A DNA stretch of 64,000 nucleotides from Bacteroidota bacterium (GTDB lineage Bacteria; Bacteroidota; Bacteroidia; AKYH767-A; 2013-40CM-41-45), in NCBI GenBank assembly GCA_016708785.1, contig JADJFC010000016.1:252683-316682 (forward strand), in the 5' to 3' direction. Position 1 is the stretch's first letter. Each line of letters opens with the position of its first letter. Positions 10,390-20,771 of this stretch are shown here, one piece after another. The notes under the pieces are model-generated. The model made no database searches. It was given only the letters and a program-made list of their open reading frames with translations, and was not told where the DNA came from. Made by a program: the position numbers and the translations under genes.

Positions 10390-10991
10390 CGAATCAGATC
10401 ATCAATGTCAGAGATTATTGTCTTCTGTAATTGGGAATGCCATAATTTCTGAATGACTTGATGATCCTGTGGTGGTGTCTCGAAAATACGGTCTTCTTCG
10501 AAATCTTTTGGTTTATCGAGTCATTGATTTTAGGGTTCAATAGATGTTAAGCAAACCGATCTGGTCCGACGTTACCCCCCTGAAATTCCTCTGAAATTGT
10601 TTTATTGATAAAGTTTTTTGCAATGCCCAAAATTTCTTTTGGTTTTGTATAAAGCCATCGTCGTTTCATCGGTTTTATCCAGGAAACTATCTTTCCAGTA
10701 CTGGGCATTTCAGCAGACTTGTTTAAATTGTCGACGATAGCAATTTTGCGTTTGCTGCTCTGTCTGTGTTAAAAGATTGTGACAAACTTTTAAAAATTGT
10801 TTTTGTTTAGCACCTTTCTTCACTAGAGACATTGAATACATGATTTTCCTTTTAATTTCAGGAAAGTGTCTTTCGACTCTGATTTGAATAAACTGATCGC
10901 ACTTTCTGCAAAGCTTCGTCATCAAGAATAAGTTCAACAAGTACGACGACATAGAATTCTGCCACTCTTTATTTTCGATGCTCTGGAACAT
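10390..10991 (-). pseudogene. Unidentified degraded coding region
   Basis: A 93-residue open frame covers 10710-10991. Protein-like stretches continue in other frames (VAEFYVVVLVELILDDEAL near 10960-10900, SWIKPMKRRWLYTKPKEI near 10680-10620, and DRIFETPPQDHQVIQKLWHS near 10490-10430). Together they suggest one broken minus-strand gene of about 200 residues. No family recognised, no signal peptide or catalytic motif. Exact ends are uncertain. Confidence 0.3.
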
Positions 10992-11046
10992 CTACAAAGG
11001 TGTTTTGCAACATATTTTACCCTGACTAAAAAAATTACGTTTCTCT

Positions 11047-11226
11047 TTAAATATTTTCAGCAGTAACTTCGTACAGTTCATTTAATTCAAGATCTGACTC
11101 GTGATTGAATTTGCGTGTTTCTTCACCTTTAATAGAGGTAAGAAGTATTTACATCAGTGCCTCAATCGTTTTATCATCTGGCTGTTCGATAACAGATTCA
11201 GAAAGTTCAATTCCGTCTTCAAGCAT
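11047..11226 (-). CDS. Small acidic protein or fragment with one in-frame TAA
   Basis: ATG at 11224-11226 starts MLEDGIELSESVIEQPDDK. One in-frame TAA follows about 25 codons in, then the same frame continues TSIKGEETRKFNHESDLELN to a TAA at 11047. The acidic, helical composition on both sides of the stop suggests a single small gene with a point error. It may belong with the degraded region just downstream on the same strand. Function unknown. Confidence 0.3.
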
Positions 11227-11503
11227 TTATTTCACGAATGAATGGCAAGCTATGAATTTGGGTATTGTTATTGAGGGATCAGTAGGTGTTTAATTGTAGG
11301 TCAATGGCATTCTGCTACGGAAATGGCAGGAAATCAATGGGCAATATAAAGAAAATGGTTAGGTAATTGGTTAAGGTTGAGAAATTAGAAGTGTGAATTT
11401 GGTGCAAACACCAACCAAATTTATGTAATACCTTTTTGGGACGACTTTGGGAATCTTGTATTGCAATAATTATTTATCAACACAGTTCCTGGAATAAATT
11501 CAC
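11227..11503. other. No supported gene
   Basis: AT-rich spacer between the small minus-strand fragment and the plus-strand gene starting at 11504. I see no coding signal and no strong hairpin. Confidence 0.4.
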
Positions 11504-11824
11504 ATGGCAAAAGAAAGAAGTTCCATCTCCTCCGATGACTAATAAGAATGAAAACGAGGTCCTTCCCAAGTTATCCGCTCTACCGAAAAGTGAAGATGAT
11601 ATAGTAAATGGAAAGAGTGAAGTAGATATCAGCCCGGAAGATTTTCTAAATCTTGAAACAATGAAATTCCATCACAGAAATGGAAAAGGAATTTTCTGAC
11701 GATGTTTCAGGATAAGATCTAGATATTCTGTGCAGAATTGGATGATGCACAGGAAAATGTCGGAAGCGAAGACGAAGAAAATAACTACTATAGCTTAGGA
11801 GGCGACAATCACGACGAAGTTTAG
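11504..11824 (+). CDS. Small acidic conserved-type hypothetical protein (frameshifted)
   Basis: The best reconstruction starts MAKERSSISSDD at 11504, shifts after about 12 codons to NKNENEVLPKLSALPKSEDD and ISPEDFLNLETMKFHHRNGKG, then shifts again to ELDDAQENVGSEDEENNYYS and LGGDNHDEV, ending at TAG 11822-11824. The tail GSEDEENNYYSLGGD resembles a short acidic protein I recall in Sphingobacteria-type genomes, but no family name is safe. About 105 residues, no membrane segment. It sits upstream of a possible membrane-protein remnant and of dps, so a stress-linked role is possible (inference). Confidence 0.45.
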
Positions 11825-12240
11825 TCTAAACGCTTTGTTAAATTTCAACTTTACCACAAGGCGTCGATCACTCTCTTCAAATTATCTGGCTGTTCATATT
11901 AACACAATACTTGGCTGGTTGTATTGTATGGACAGTCATGCACAGAGGAGACTTTTCTCTGAAGTGTATATGAATATTGCAGGAAAGTTTTCCTGCTGTA
12001 AGTAATCTTGCTTTGGAGAGTTCTTTTCTCCTTTTACCTGTGAATATTGCTTTAGCCAGCATTATATCACTATCGCTTTTCTTGCCGCGACCCAGAGGGT
12101 CTTTTACTGAATGATTGGAGAGGATATATCATTGCAGGTTTTGCATTGGTTTGGATTGCGAACATTATATAGAGAGTTTATTTCTATTTGTCAGGCAGGA
12201 TATAAAAAAGGAAGTTGCGGAAATTAAATCTAGAGAGAGT
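11825..12240 (+). pseudogene. Possible small membrane (holin-like) protein remnant
   Basis: No single frame is open, but hydrophobic and protein-like pieces occur on the plus strand (KRFVKFQLYHKASITLFKL near the start, GYIIAGFALVWIANII near 12122-12170, KKEVAEIKSRES at the end). Order and composition recall the small phage-holin-like membrane proteins that often sit near stress genes in Bacteroidota. This is pattern recognition only; I cannot establish the reading frame. Confidence 0.2.
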
Positions 12241-12296
12241 TAAGGAGGAAAATCAATTCTTGGAAATATAAAATTAATTTAACCATAAATAAAAAA

Positions 12297-12764
12297 ATGA
12301 AACCGGAAATTGGAATTTCAGAAAATTTAAAGAAAAGTATTTCATTGCTTGCTGAAGTAACTTTAGCAGATGAAATGACATTATACACTAAAACCAGAAA
12401 ATTTATTGAATGTTTCCGAGAAGTTTTATGGAGCTGCATAAATTATTTCAGAGCCACTATAGCAGAAACTGAAGAGGTCATCGATGAAGTGGCAGCGGAT
12501 CCATTAAATTGGAGGGAAGACCGTTGGAACGATGAGACTTTCTCAACTCACCCGATTGAAAGAATTTCCGGAAAACTATCCATCGCCTAAAGAAATGATT
12601 AAAGAGTTATTGACCGATCATGAATCTATCATACAAAATTTGAGAAAAAGAGACATTGATGAATGCGCGAAGATATCAAAGATGCAGGCACGGCAGATTT
12701 CTTCACAGGAATCATGGAGCAGCATGAAACAACGGCTTGGACCTTGAGAAGATACTTGAGTTAA
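12297..12764 (+). pseudogene. dps: Dps-type ferritin-like DNA-protection protein, multiply frameshifted
   Basis: The pieces read in order as a Dps: SENLKKSISLLAEV, LADEMTLYTKTRKF, SFMELHKLF, ETEEVIDEVA, GGKTVGTM, SQLTRLKEFPENYPSPKEM, IKELLTDHESIIQNLRK, GTADFFTGIMEQHETTAWT and LRRYLS, ending at TAA 12762-12764. About 155 residues is normal for the family, which oxidises and stores iron and shields DNA. At least five indels are needed in 460 bases. The conserved KFHWNV ferroxidase segment is scrambled (reads KFIECF), so no active protein can be made from the sequence as given. The start has an A-rich leader. Confidence 0.75.
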
Positions 12765-13031
12765 ATATTTTATAGATTGAATAGGAGAGTTGCTTAAACG
12801 TGTCAGTGTAGAGTTTCAATTTGTTATGAATGAGCTTTTGCGAATTCGCTTGCTCGGTAATTTGTTTCGCTGCAAACATCTAACAGTAATTTGCTTTGTA
12901 GAAACAGATTTCCGACGAATGTATAAAATGCACAGTTCGGAGATTTAAAATTTCATTTAGTTTCGTAGAAGCGCTTTCATGTGAAATTTATTTTAATTTT
13001 TAAAGAGCGTATTAAAATAAATGAGAACATT
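12765..13031. other. Intergenic region upstream of duplicated unit
   Basis: AT-rich sequence between dps and the palindrome. I see no gene, only short open frames with no protein-like composition. Confidence 0.4.
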
Positions 13032-13073
13032 CCGGAAGCTAGGCAGAATTTTAAAATTCCGCCTAGCTTCCGG
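13032..13073. repeat. 42-bp palindrome, copy 1
   Basis: Two 21-base arms with no loop and a single mismatch: CCGGAAGCTAGGCAGAATTTT against its near-perfect complement ending CCTAGCTTCCGG. It could form a cruciform or a bidirectional terminator-like RNA hairpin. A related copy lies at 14530-14569, at the same place in the second unit of the tandem duplication. Confidence 0.8.
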
Positions 13074-13458
13074 CTCCTTTCATTGAATGTAACAGGTTGT
13101 TTGTCAAATGTGATATAAGCGACTCAAAATTCCATGCTTTATCAATTGTTGCTACAGTTTTCTCCAAATTGGACATTTTAATTATAGCCGTTTTTAAATG
13201 ATCATCGCACTATTATTCCAATATGCTGTCTTTTCCTTGGTATTAGGGCTATTCATTTTAAACACTAATTATGTAACTATCATTGCAAACGCTAAGGCGA
13301 ATACAATACACCGGGATCAGGTTTCAGATGAGTATAGTTATTCACTGACAAGGGAAAATCACCGGTTTCACAACAATCATATTATAAGTGGATTATCTTT
13401 TGAGAAGGTTTGCGGACCTTTCATGAGATAACTGTATCCTAACTAAATCAAAAAACTA

Positions 13459-14443
13459 ATGGTTAAAAAACAAATCTATTCAGGTATTAATTCGTAGCAG
13501 CATTGATCCTGGTAACAGTTGCACTGTTTTTCACTTCGTGTTCAAAAGAAGAATTCCTTGTTGAACCTGCAATGACAACTGAAATTCCTTCTTCGAGTTT
13601 ACGGGTAGGTGCAGTACTTCCTGAATTGTTCGGAATGTATACTCATCCGAATTATCTGGTTATTGGAAGTTCTTCCAGTGAAAATGCAACACTTCAGTAT
13701 TTAAGAAGCAAAGGTGGTAACATGGTTAACACTTATGCGCGAAATTCAATGACGACATCTGCAGAAAGAGCTAAGTTCGCTGCTTTTTGTCGCAAGGCAG
13801 TGAGCTCATACGGTATTAAATTAATAACGTGTGACATCAGAGAAACTTCTGAAATTGCAAGATGGGATGCTTTCTATACTGCATATCCTGATTTACGTGC
13901 AGTCGTTTCACCTCTAACGGAAAAGGAACCATGGGTTACAGGTGATTATGCAGGATGTTTCACACTGCTGCGATTAACCAAAGCAATGTGCAAACCGTTA
14001 TGCAGCTAAATTTTATTTTTATGAAGGTTGGATGGGAAGTATACTCAACCTCAACGTGCGGTTGACTCTATGGTCTACTATTGTGACGGAATATTTATTT
14101 CAAATTATGTAACAGTTACAGATTATTTATCACCATGCGGTTTTGGAAAGTGGGATAACAGAATGAAGTTCAGAGTTGATCAGGGTAATACATACTTTGG
14201 AGGAATTACAATTGCAGCGAAGAAGTTTAATAAGCTCGATTATCCGATAATTGAGATACAGTCTCTGGAACCAAATTTCTTACTCAATATGTATGTGGTC
14301 ACTGCTAAAACTGTTAGTTTTTGGAACCTTGTTTGGCGAAGCCAAAGTGATTTACAATAGGTATCACTGATGTATTAAAATATACTGAGCTAGGCAAAAG
14401 CATATTTTATCAGAAGTATGCTCTTCAAGCGCAGCCAAATTAA
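13459..14443 (+). pseudogene. Lipoprotein, tandem copy 1 (frameshifted)
   Basis: The ATG at 13459 starts MVKKQIYSG; one indel shifts to the lipoprotein signal (ALILVTVALFFTSC, lipobox Cys after FTS). The main body is 13503-14009, with further shifts near 14005 and 14325, and a match to the end of copy 2 (YTELGKSIFYQKYALQAQP) finishing at TAA 14441-14443. It shares long blocks with copy 2 (ELFGMYT, LQYLRSKGGNM, RNSMTT, VSPLTEKEPWV, VDSMVYYCDGIF). The alternation of strands and helices hints at a TIM-barrel glycosidase-like fold, but no family is recognised. More damaged than copy 2, as expected of a decaying duplicate or of poor sequence. Confidence 0.6.
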
Positions 14444-14463
14444 AATTGAGATAGAATAGTCCT

Positions 14464-14496
14464 AAAAAAGCCGGAAACTTCGGTTTCGGCTTTTTT
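14464..14496 (+). terminator. Rho-independent terminator after lipoprotein copy 1
   Basis: Stem AGCCGGAAAC against GTTTCGGCT with a short loop (CTTCG region), flanked by A6 before and T6 after, so potentially bidirectional. It starts about 20 bases past the gene's stop. Confidence 0.85.
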
Positions 14497-14918
14497 ATGC
14501 GGATTTTCCTTTTCGGTAATGAAATTACTCTGGAAGCTAAGCGGAATTTAAAATTCCGCTTAGCTCCAGGTAGTAATTCATTTAATGTAACTAGTTATTT
14601 GATAAAGTTGGGTATCACAAAGCAAATTCCACATATGAAACAATTGAAATTGACAAAATCCAAAGGGCCATTCTTCTAAAAACCCGCTTTTACGTGTGAT
14701 TTCGGTCATTCATTTAGAACCCAAATTGTGTATTTACACTTGCAGCAGGGGACAAATTTTATTATACGAGGGTTCAAATTCAGTAGAGTAGAATTATTGA
14801 CTGGCAAGAGGGGAAAATTGTCAGATTTCTAATAAACTTAATATTTCAGTTATCTTTTTGAGATGGTTTTGCACCTCAATCATCTGATCAATGCATCTAA
14901 ACTTAAAACAATACACAA
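14497..14918. other. Duplicated intergenic region with palindrome copy 2
   Basis: Upstream part of the second duplication unit. It contains the palindrome at 14530-14569 (CTGGAAGCTAAGCGGAATTT and its complement, one base missing in the right arm). Stretches after the palindrome (14570-14690) and before the gene (about 14795-14870) are recognisably related to 13076-13195 and 13338-13425. No gene. Confidence 0.6.
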
Positions 14919-15916
14919 ATGGTTAAAAGCAAATCTATTCAGGACTTAATTTCATTGCGGCAATCATCCTGATAAGTTTTTCACTATTTTTCACATCATG
15001 TTCAAAAGAAGAATCTTTCATTGAGCCGGCTGAAACTTCCAGAATTGCTTCATCGGCAGTACAGACAAATTTACTTGCACTTCCTGAATTATTCGGAATG
15101 TATACTACTCCGACTAATCTTACGATCGGAAGTACGTCCAGCGAAAATACATTCCTTCAGTATTTGCGAAGCAAAGGTGGTAACATGATCAACTGTTATG
15201 CCCGCAATTCAATGACAACAGCTGCAGAAAGAACTAAGTTCGCAGCTTTTTGTCGTAAAGCATATTCTACTTATGGAGTTAAATTAATTACGTGTGATAT
15301 CAGAGAAATTTCTGAGATCGCAACATGGGATGCATTATATACTTCATATCCTGATCTAAGAGCATACGTTGCACCCTTGACAGAAAAAGAACCATGGGTT
15401 ACTTATGATTATACCGGATGTTTCAATCTGTTGCGTCAAACCAAAGCGATGTGCAATCGTTATGGAGCGAAATTTTATTTTTATACAGGCTGGATGGGAA
15501 AATATTACTCCAACCCTCAAGCAGCTGTCGATTCTATGGTATATTATTGTGACGGAATATTTTTATCAAACTATGTAACGGTATCAGATTATTTATCGAC
15601 TGCACCCGGTTATGGCAAGTGGGATAACAGAATGAAGTATAGAATGGATCAAGGTTCTTCTACTTATGGTGGAATCACGAAAGCAGCAAAAAAGTTTAAC
15701 AAGCTCGATTATCCGATAATTGAATTGCAATCGCTTCAAAACTTCAATGTTATTCAGTCTATATGCGTCAGCGGTTCTAACCGTTCATTTTATGGAACCA
15801 TGTACAACGACGCTAAAGCGTTATATAATCAGTCAAATTCAGATGTATTAAAATATACTGAACTGAAAGGTAAGAGTCTGTTTTATCTGAAGTATGTGTT
15901 GCAGGCGCAGCCTTGA
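14919..15916 (+). CDS. Lipoprotein, tandem copy 2
   Basis: The ATG at 14919 starts MVKSKSIQDL; one indel within the first ten codons leads into AAIILISFSLFFTSC, a lipoprotein signal with lipobox Cys, so an outer-membrane lipoprotein is likely. The frame is then intact to TGA 15914-15916, about 330 residues. The most complete open stretch begins at 15098. Motifs: LQYLRSKGGNMINCYARNSM, KLITCDIREISE, LTEKEPWVTYDYTGC, FYFYTGWMGKYYSNPQ, CDGIFLSNYV. The pattern of beta strands followed by acidic residues resembles a TIM-barrel hydrolase, but no known family signature is visible. It is a tandem duplicate of 13459-14443 and is followed by its own terminator. Confidence 0.8.
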
Positions 15917-15943
15917 TTAAGTTTAAAGAATTAAAATAATAAG

Positions 15944-15980
15944 AAAAAAAGTCGGAAGTTTTTGCTTCTGACTTTTTTTT
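15944..15980 (+). terminator. Rho-independent terminator after lipoprotein copy 2
   Basis: A7, then stem AGTCGGAAG against CTTCTGACT (one G-T pair) with a TTTTTG loop, then T8. It lies about 30 bases after the stop codon and resembles the terminator after copy 1, consistent with tandem duplication of the whole unit. Confidence 0.85.
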
Positions 15981-16036
15981 GTGTTGGTCGCATCGAACAT
16001 CCTGTTCAACGTAATCTCCAAAATTTACTTTCCTAT

Positions 16037-16186
16037 TCATTTATTTACTCTCTCTAATAAATAATTTGTAAATCCATATGATGATAGGCGGAATATTGAG
16101 CGGAACTTAAGGATACAATTTCAATTGTGTAACCCATCAAGCGGTATTCCGGCCGGGGAAATGATCGTACATTTTGTTTATAGGCA
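16037..16186. repeat. REP-like element, copy 1 (about 150 bp)
   Basis: Near-identical to 20287-20434 over about 150 bases. Core structure: GGCGGAATA at one end and a near-complementary TATTCCGG(CC) at the other, with an AAATTGTGT-type inner hairpin (imperfect here: ATACAATTTCAATTGTGT). It lies between a plus-strand terminator and the 3' end of a minus-strand T9SS gene, so it is intergenic. Confidence 0.8.
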
Positions 16187-16224
16187 AAAGGTAAATTTAC
16201 CATCGTTGAGCGAGGCTAGCGAGA

Positions 16225-17740
16225 TTATTCAATTACTATTTTTCCGGAATAAACATTTTTGTTACTTGCCGTTATTGAATAAAAATACAAGCCGGGTGTA
16301 AAATCTGAAACATCAATATTCGCATCTTGCAAATTATACAGTTCGGATCTGTTTGACCAAATGCGAATAGAGATTATAAAACTTCAAAACGTTTTTTTTA
16401 GACTTTTCACTAAGGTGAATTGTCAGATTGTTATGTGCGGGATTTGGAAATACTTCAACAGGAATTTTAATTGGTTCTTTAACTGCAAGTGACAAGCAAT
16501 CATCTGTCACGATTAATCCGTGCGTAATGGTCAAATTGCCGGGATCGATATTAAATTGATAGTTGGATCTGTGGGGTAAATTGGGGGTAAATGGAAATGC
16601 ATGCTCCGGTGTCGCATACACAGATTGAATCAAGTGACAATTGTCAATTAGCGAATTGTATTTGAAATTTTATTGCGACCGGCAATGAAGTTTTCGGTAG
16701 GGTAAGTCGGTAAAGTTATAAGTGAACCAAATTCATTGGATAGATTTGGGTCAATTTTGAATCCTGAAATGGCGAGGGTGCTATCTATTGTCAAAATTCC
16801 GTTAATACCGGATTGAGCTTTTTGATAAGAAATTATACATCCTCCATCTGAAGAATTTTGAATGTTTGAATACGTTGTGTTGTAAACCGAGGGAATATTG
16901 AAGTTAAGTGTATAAATATAATTACCTGTTGAATCAAATGGTTAAATGCTCGAATAAAATATTTGATTGAACCCATTAATTGCAGTGCAGATCATCCAAA
17001 ATTGCCCGTTGGATTGTTGAATTACATTATCAAAGCCTTGGTCTCCAATTGGGCCGCCATCTGTATAGCTCCAGATTGTATCCCCTTCAGATGTTGTTTC
17101 AAAAGCAGTCCCTGCATCAAAACCTGTGTTCGTATCATAAGAGCCGGCAAATAAATAGTTGATTTGGAAGAACAATAAAATCGTTCACACGAGTTTCATT
17201 AAAAGAAATCTGATCTGTGATTGTGCCTGCATTATCCATTTTAAGGAGAAACCCTTCCGATATATAAGATCCATCTGTGACTGCGCCAATAATAAATAAT
17301 GAATCAGGCGCAATTATTGAGGTTCGTAAAATGATTGCTGAATCGATAGAATATTGTTTTTGCCAAATTATTTCACCCATTGAATTTATTTTAGCTAGAA
17401 ATGCAATTGAGTCAAAAAAATTGCATTTTGTATTCCACCCACTACAAAAAATGAACTATCGGAAATCGATTGAACAATTGAAGGATTGGCGATGCTTTCA
17501 TTTGCTGATAGAATAGTTGTAAAAACTGTATCACCAACTGAATTAAGTTTCACAAGAATTTCGTCCCATTTATTGTTTATGATGTTGCGTTCACCAAATA
17601 CAACATAACCGGAATCATTAGTTTTAAAATGTTTGTGAATAAAACAAAACCGGTAGCATTGTTAAATTCTTTGCTGAATTCTTGTCCGCAGGTAATTTTG
17701 AACTAATGAAGAAAATTGAAAGGACGATTAATAGTTTCAT
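16225..17740 (-). CDS. T9SS-exported beta-propeller-type protein (several frameshifts)
   Basis: ATG at 17738-17740 begins a signal peptide (MKLLIVLSIFFISS). The body reads in several frames with repeats such as SGYVVFGERNIINNKWDEIL, LVKLNSVGDTVF, LFIIGAVTDGSYISEGFLL and KMDNAGTITD, typical of bacterial propeller-like repeats that report values. The C-terminus is a T9SS type A sorting domain (VEVFPNPAHNNLTIHLSE, then after a shift DVSDFTPGLYFYSITAS) ending KIVIE at TAA 16225-16227. About 500 residues when repaired. Exported, probably surface-bound; ligand unknown. Confidence 0.65.
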
Positions 17741-17802
17741 GGTTTGAAGATAGAAATAATAAATGAATTGAATGGGCGCGATTATTGCACCGAGTAGGGT
17801 TC

Positions 17803-19685
17803 TTATCTTTCCACCGCAAGTTTCAATCTTGAATGTTGCCTTTGAAACTCCACATCCACAAAATAAATAGATGCACTCAGACGACTTGTATTTATCGTAA
17901 ATTGATTTAAGGTAGAATTCCATTCGCCGTCGAAATATGTCAATCTCCCTGAGAGATCAAAAATATGTATAATTGAGCCCTTAGGTATTCCATTTATAAT
18001 TGCATGATCGTTTGCCGGATTGGGATAAAGAGTAGGTGAGGAAGATTCCAAAGTATTTATATCGTCATATAAAAAAAGTAGGAATGCGATGTAGATGTAC
18101 AAGTTCCTCGAAATGTATAGGTGATGGATACCGTATACTCGCCACTTAACGTTGCTGTATAATCTTGTTGAGTTGCTCCGGCAATGGCAGTATCATTTCT
18201 GAACCATTGATATATTGGATTGATTGTTCCTATAGTGGAATAATAATTCGCAGTTAAGTGAGCCGGACAGTTTAACAATATGCTGTGTCGGCTATTGATG
18301 CAATGACGGATGGAGCAGCAAAAATGAAGTTGAAGAGGTATGTCCTAAAGAATCTGTGACAGTAATAAAATAGGTGATCGTATCGGTTAAATAAATTTCA
18401 GGTTCTTTTGCTGTATCAGACGATAAGCCTATTGATGGTGACCATTGAAAATGGTAAGGACCGCAACCTCCTAATACAATTGCATTTGTATTAATTGTGT
18501 TTCCTATACAACGCATATAGTATAATTCATCTTGAGTCAGATAGTTTAAATAAATACTTGTATCATTTGCATAAAAATAAGTATAATTATAATTGGTCCC
18601 ACAACATCCGCCTACCAAAGAGGTTCCGTAGGAAAGTGGACGATAAGTAGAATCGTAAATTATTCCATACCCGTGATAATATTGCATAAAACATGTGGAT
18701 GGTCCATTATACCCAATATAAACTCCATTGGTATCATATGAAATATTTTGTTCATTAAAACAACCCAATCATTTGTGTTGCTATATATTATAACTTGTCG
18801 TTCATGAAAGTAATCGTAAATGTAGTATTGAGTGATTTGCTGCCTATCAAACATATGATACGAACTTCTTACAAGATTAAAAGTATCAAGTACAATATAT
18901 GTACTATCTGTAAAATATTGACTCTGTCCTGAATCATATACCAATTTGACAGAAGGCATATGAACATAATAGTTGTCGGCAGAGTCGTAATTGAATTTTG
19001 CGTCATCTACCCAAAGTATATTTAGGCTGTCCCTGATCTGTGTTGCCAAACTGTCCCGAATACCGAATGTGTCATAGGAGATTATATAACGGTATGAATC
19101 AACCCAGGTGTTACCATTGCCTATTTGAAAGATGATCATTTAGACATTCACCATTGTAATTGTATGAGGTGTTATAAATATTTATAAATGCTCCGGTTCC
19201 ACTGGTGTCTTTTACCATGGAGTGATTTATTAATTTATTATTCGAATTATAAATCCAGTTTTCCTCAGAAAAAGTACCCATGTATTTCCGGTTCCATTGT
19301 ATTCGAGTCGTGAGGTAATAAAATTTGTTACAGTATCATAAGTAAAAATAATTTTTTCGTTGAAATCGTAACCTGATCCTGTTCCTGTGTATGAATAAAA
19401 ATTGCTTGTATCGTTCTGAGAATTTCTTTCGATATATGTCCTAAGAAAATTTTGCGTGTTCGTATAAGTATAAACATTGCCATTGGTAGGCTCAATTCTC
19501 CTCTCAATTCTTTTGTTTATGCCACTGGCAATTTTAAAAGTATCGGTCACGACAGAATATGTTTCGCCGGGTGAGTATTGATGTTTTTGGTAAAACCACA
19601 GAATCACCAGTGCAATTTGCCCGAATGAAAGCGCAACTAAGAAAGTAAATGAAAATAGAAGGCTAAATAATTTATTTATTGACAT
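17803..19685 (-). CDS. T9SS-exported YD-repeat-like and Ig-like protein (frameshifted)
   Basis: The signal peptide starts at 19685 (MSINKLFSLLFSFTFLVALSFGQ). The body contains repeats of the form YNGTGNTWV, TNFITSRLEYN, GNTWVDSYRYIISYDTFG, resembling YD/RHS-like or LTYDSxGR modules. Then come Ig-like or PKD-like units (YQWFRNDTAIAGATQQDYTA) and a T9SS sorting domain (TLYPNPANDHAIINGIPKGS, ASIYFVDVEF) ending near 17803. It is open in 17803-18102, 18057-18278, 18292-18768, 18660-19139 and 19230-19685, so at least four indels. The gene at 59724-61595 has the same architecture and is probably a paralog. Confidence 0.65.
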
Positions 19686-19766
19686 TGGGCTACAAGAGTT
19701 TTAAAATCTAATTGTATAATGACGGTTAGCCACCTTATGGTTTTAACTGATGTAATTTCAAATATG

Positions 19767-20141
19767 CTAGTGATAATGAATAATAAGGCATTCTCCTTTT
19801 CCTAAGTTGCCTAGAAGAATATCGTATTCAAAAAGGCCTATTGTATAGTGTTCAACTCCTGTTCCGCATTGATCATACTTATTTGGATCTGATAAATTAA
19901 TGTTTTGGATCTTTCCGGTTGGATATGAATGTGAGTAAAATGTGTTACAATTAATGAAATTGGATGAACTATCTTTTGGCAAGTTCCCAATTAAAGTATT
20001 TGCAAATGAAAGTGAGTCGATTTGGTATCCGGTCTTGTTATAAAATTTCACCTTTAGATCTTGTCCACTCAGGTTTAAAAATAATAAAGACAATATTAAA
20101 ATTAGAATATAAATTTTTGAATAAAGTCTATTTGAAATCAT
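19767..20141 (-). CDS. Small secreted protein
   Basis: 124 residues, uninterrupted. The signal peptide covers about 1-26 (YILILILSLLFLNLSGQ). The mature part is beta-like with LKVKFYNKTGYQIDSLSF near the start and a CGTG motif; three or four cysteines could form disulfides. No family recognised. The opening phrase resembles small exported proteins whose mature part starts with a strand about a target or stress (KFYNKTG), but that is not enough to name it. It stands alone between a T9SS gene and the REP-like copy 2. Confidence 0.65.
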   Translation of the reverse strand: MISNRLYSKIYILILILSLLFLNLSGQDLKVKFYNKTGYQIDSLSFANTLIGNLPKDSSSNFINCNTFYSHSYPTGKIQNINLSDPNKYDQCGTGVEHYTIGLFEYDILLGNLGKGECLIIHYH

Positions 20142-20286
20142 AAGGAAGTTCTCAGTTCGTTTTTATGAAAATTAAATCGAAGTTATCAAAAATTTGAAAC
20201 AATTTTACCAATTACAAGACAAGCATACCCCGATTTGCAGAATGTACCCTCGCTCAACGGAATCTTCAAAAATTCTCTTTCCCTTT

Positions 20287-20434
20287 TCATTTATTTACTC
20301 TCTCGAATAAATAATTTGTAAATCCGTATGTTGATAGGCGGAATATTGAGCGGAAATTAAGGACACAATTTCAATTGTGTAACTCATCAAGCGGTATTCC
20401 GCCGGGGAATAGAGCATGCATTTTGTTGATAGGT
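20287..20434. repeat. REP-like element, copy 2
   Basis: Same 150-base element as 16037-16186, with few differences. Here the outer arms are a perfect 9-bp inverted repeat (GGCGGAATA / TATTCCGCC) and the inner hairpin ACACAATT-TC-AATTGTGT is perfect. It lies between the small secreted protein and the tRNA-like fragment and integrase. Confidence 0.85.
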
Positions 20435-20597
20435 TGCAAAATTGAAATTGTGCTAGTGATTCTCTTTTCATTCCAAAGATTAGAAAAATTACACCGATCC
20501 ATAAACGGTATTCAAACCAAAAACTGTCCCTCGCACCGTCCCCCAAAAACACCAAAGCCTCATAACATCATCTGTTACAAGGCTTTAATCTTTGTGT

Positions 20598-20620
20598 TGG
20601 CGGTCCGGACGGGACTTGGA
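20598..20620 (-). other. 3' tRNA-like fragment, possible attachment site
   Basis: On the minus strand, AAGTCCCGTCCGGACCGCCA matches the T-arm 3' strand, acceptor stem (CCGGACC), discriminator G and CCA of a tRNA, most like tRNA-Asp of Bacteroidota as I remember it. The T-stem 5' strand and the rest of the tRNA are missing. It lies 177 bases upstream of a tyrosine recombinase, the usual position of an att site. The second copy was not found in the window. Confidence 0.5.
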
Positions 20621-20771
20621 ATTGCGTTTTTTCAATTTTTTGGGAAAGTGCGAAAAAAACTTTGTAAAGCATTATAAGACAAAATATTAGTACGGTTTAG
20701 CGCACTATTTTAACACTTCGAAATTAAGATAAATTAAGTAAATCTGACCCCTATCTGACCCCTATTTTTTT

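Noticed and set aside
13198..13431. 77-codon plus-strand frame with a hydrophobic start
   Set aside because: Lies in the duplicated upstream region; the corresponding frame is not conserved in the second unit, so probably not coding.
20598..20633. Full tRNA gene next to the integrase
   Set aside because: Only the 3' strand of T-arm and acceptor are present; T-stem partner, anticodon and D arms are missing.
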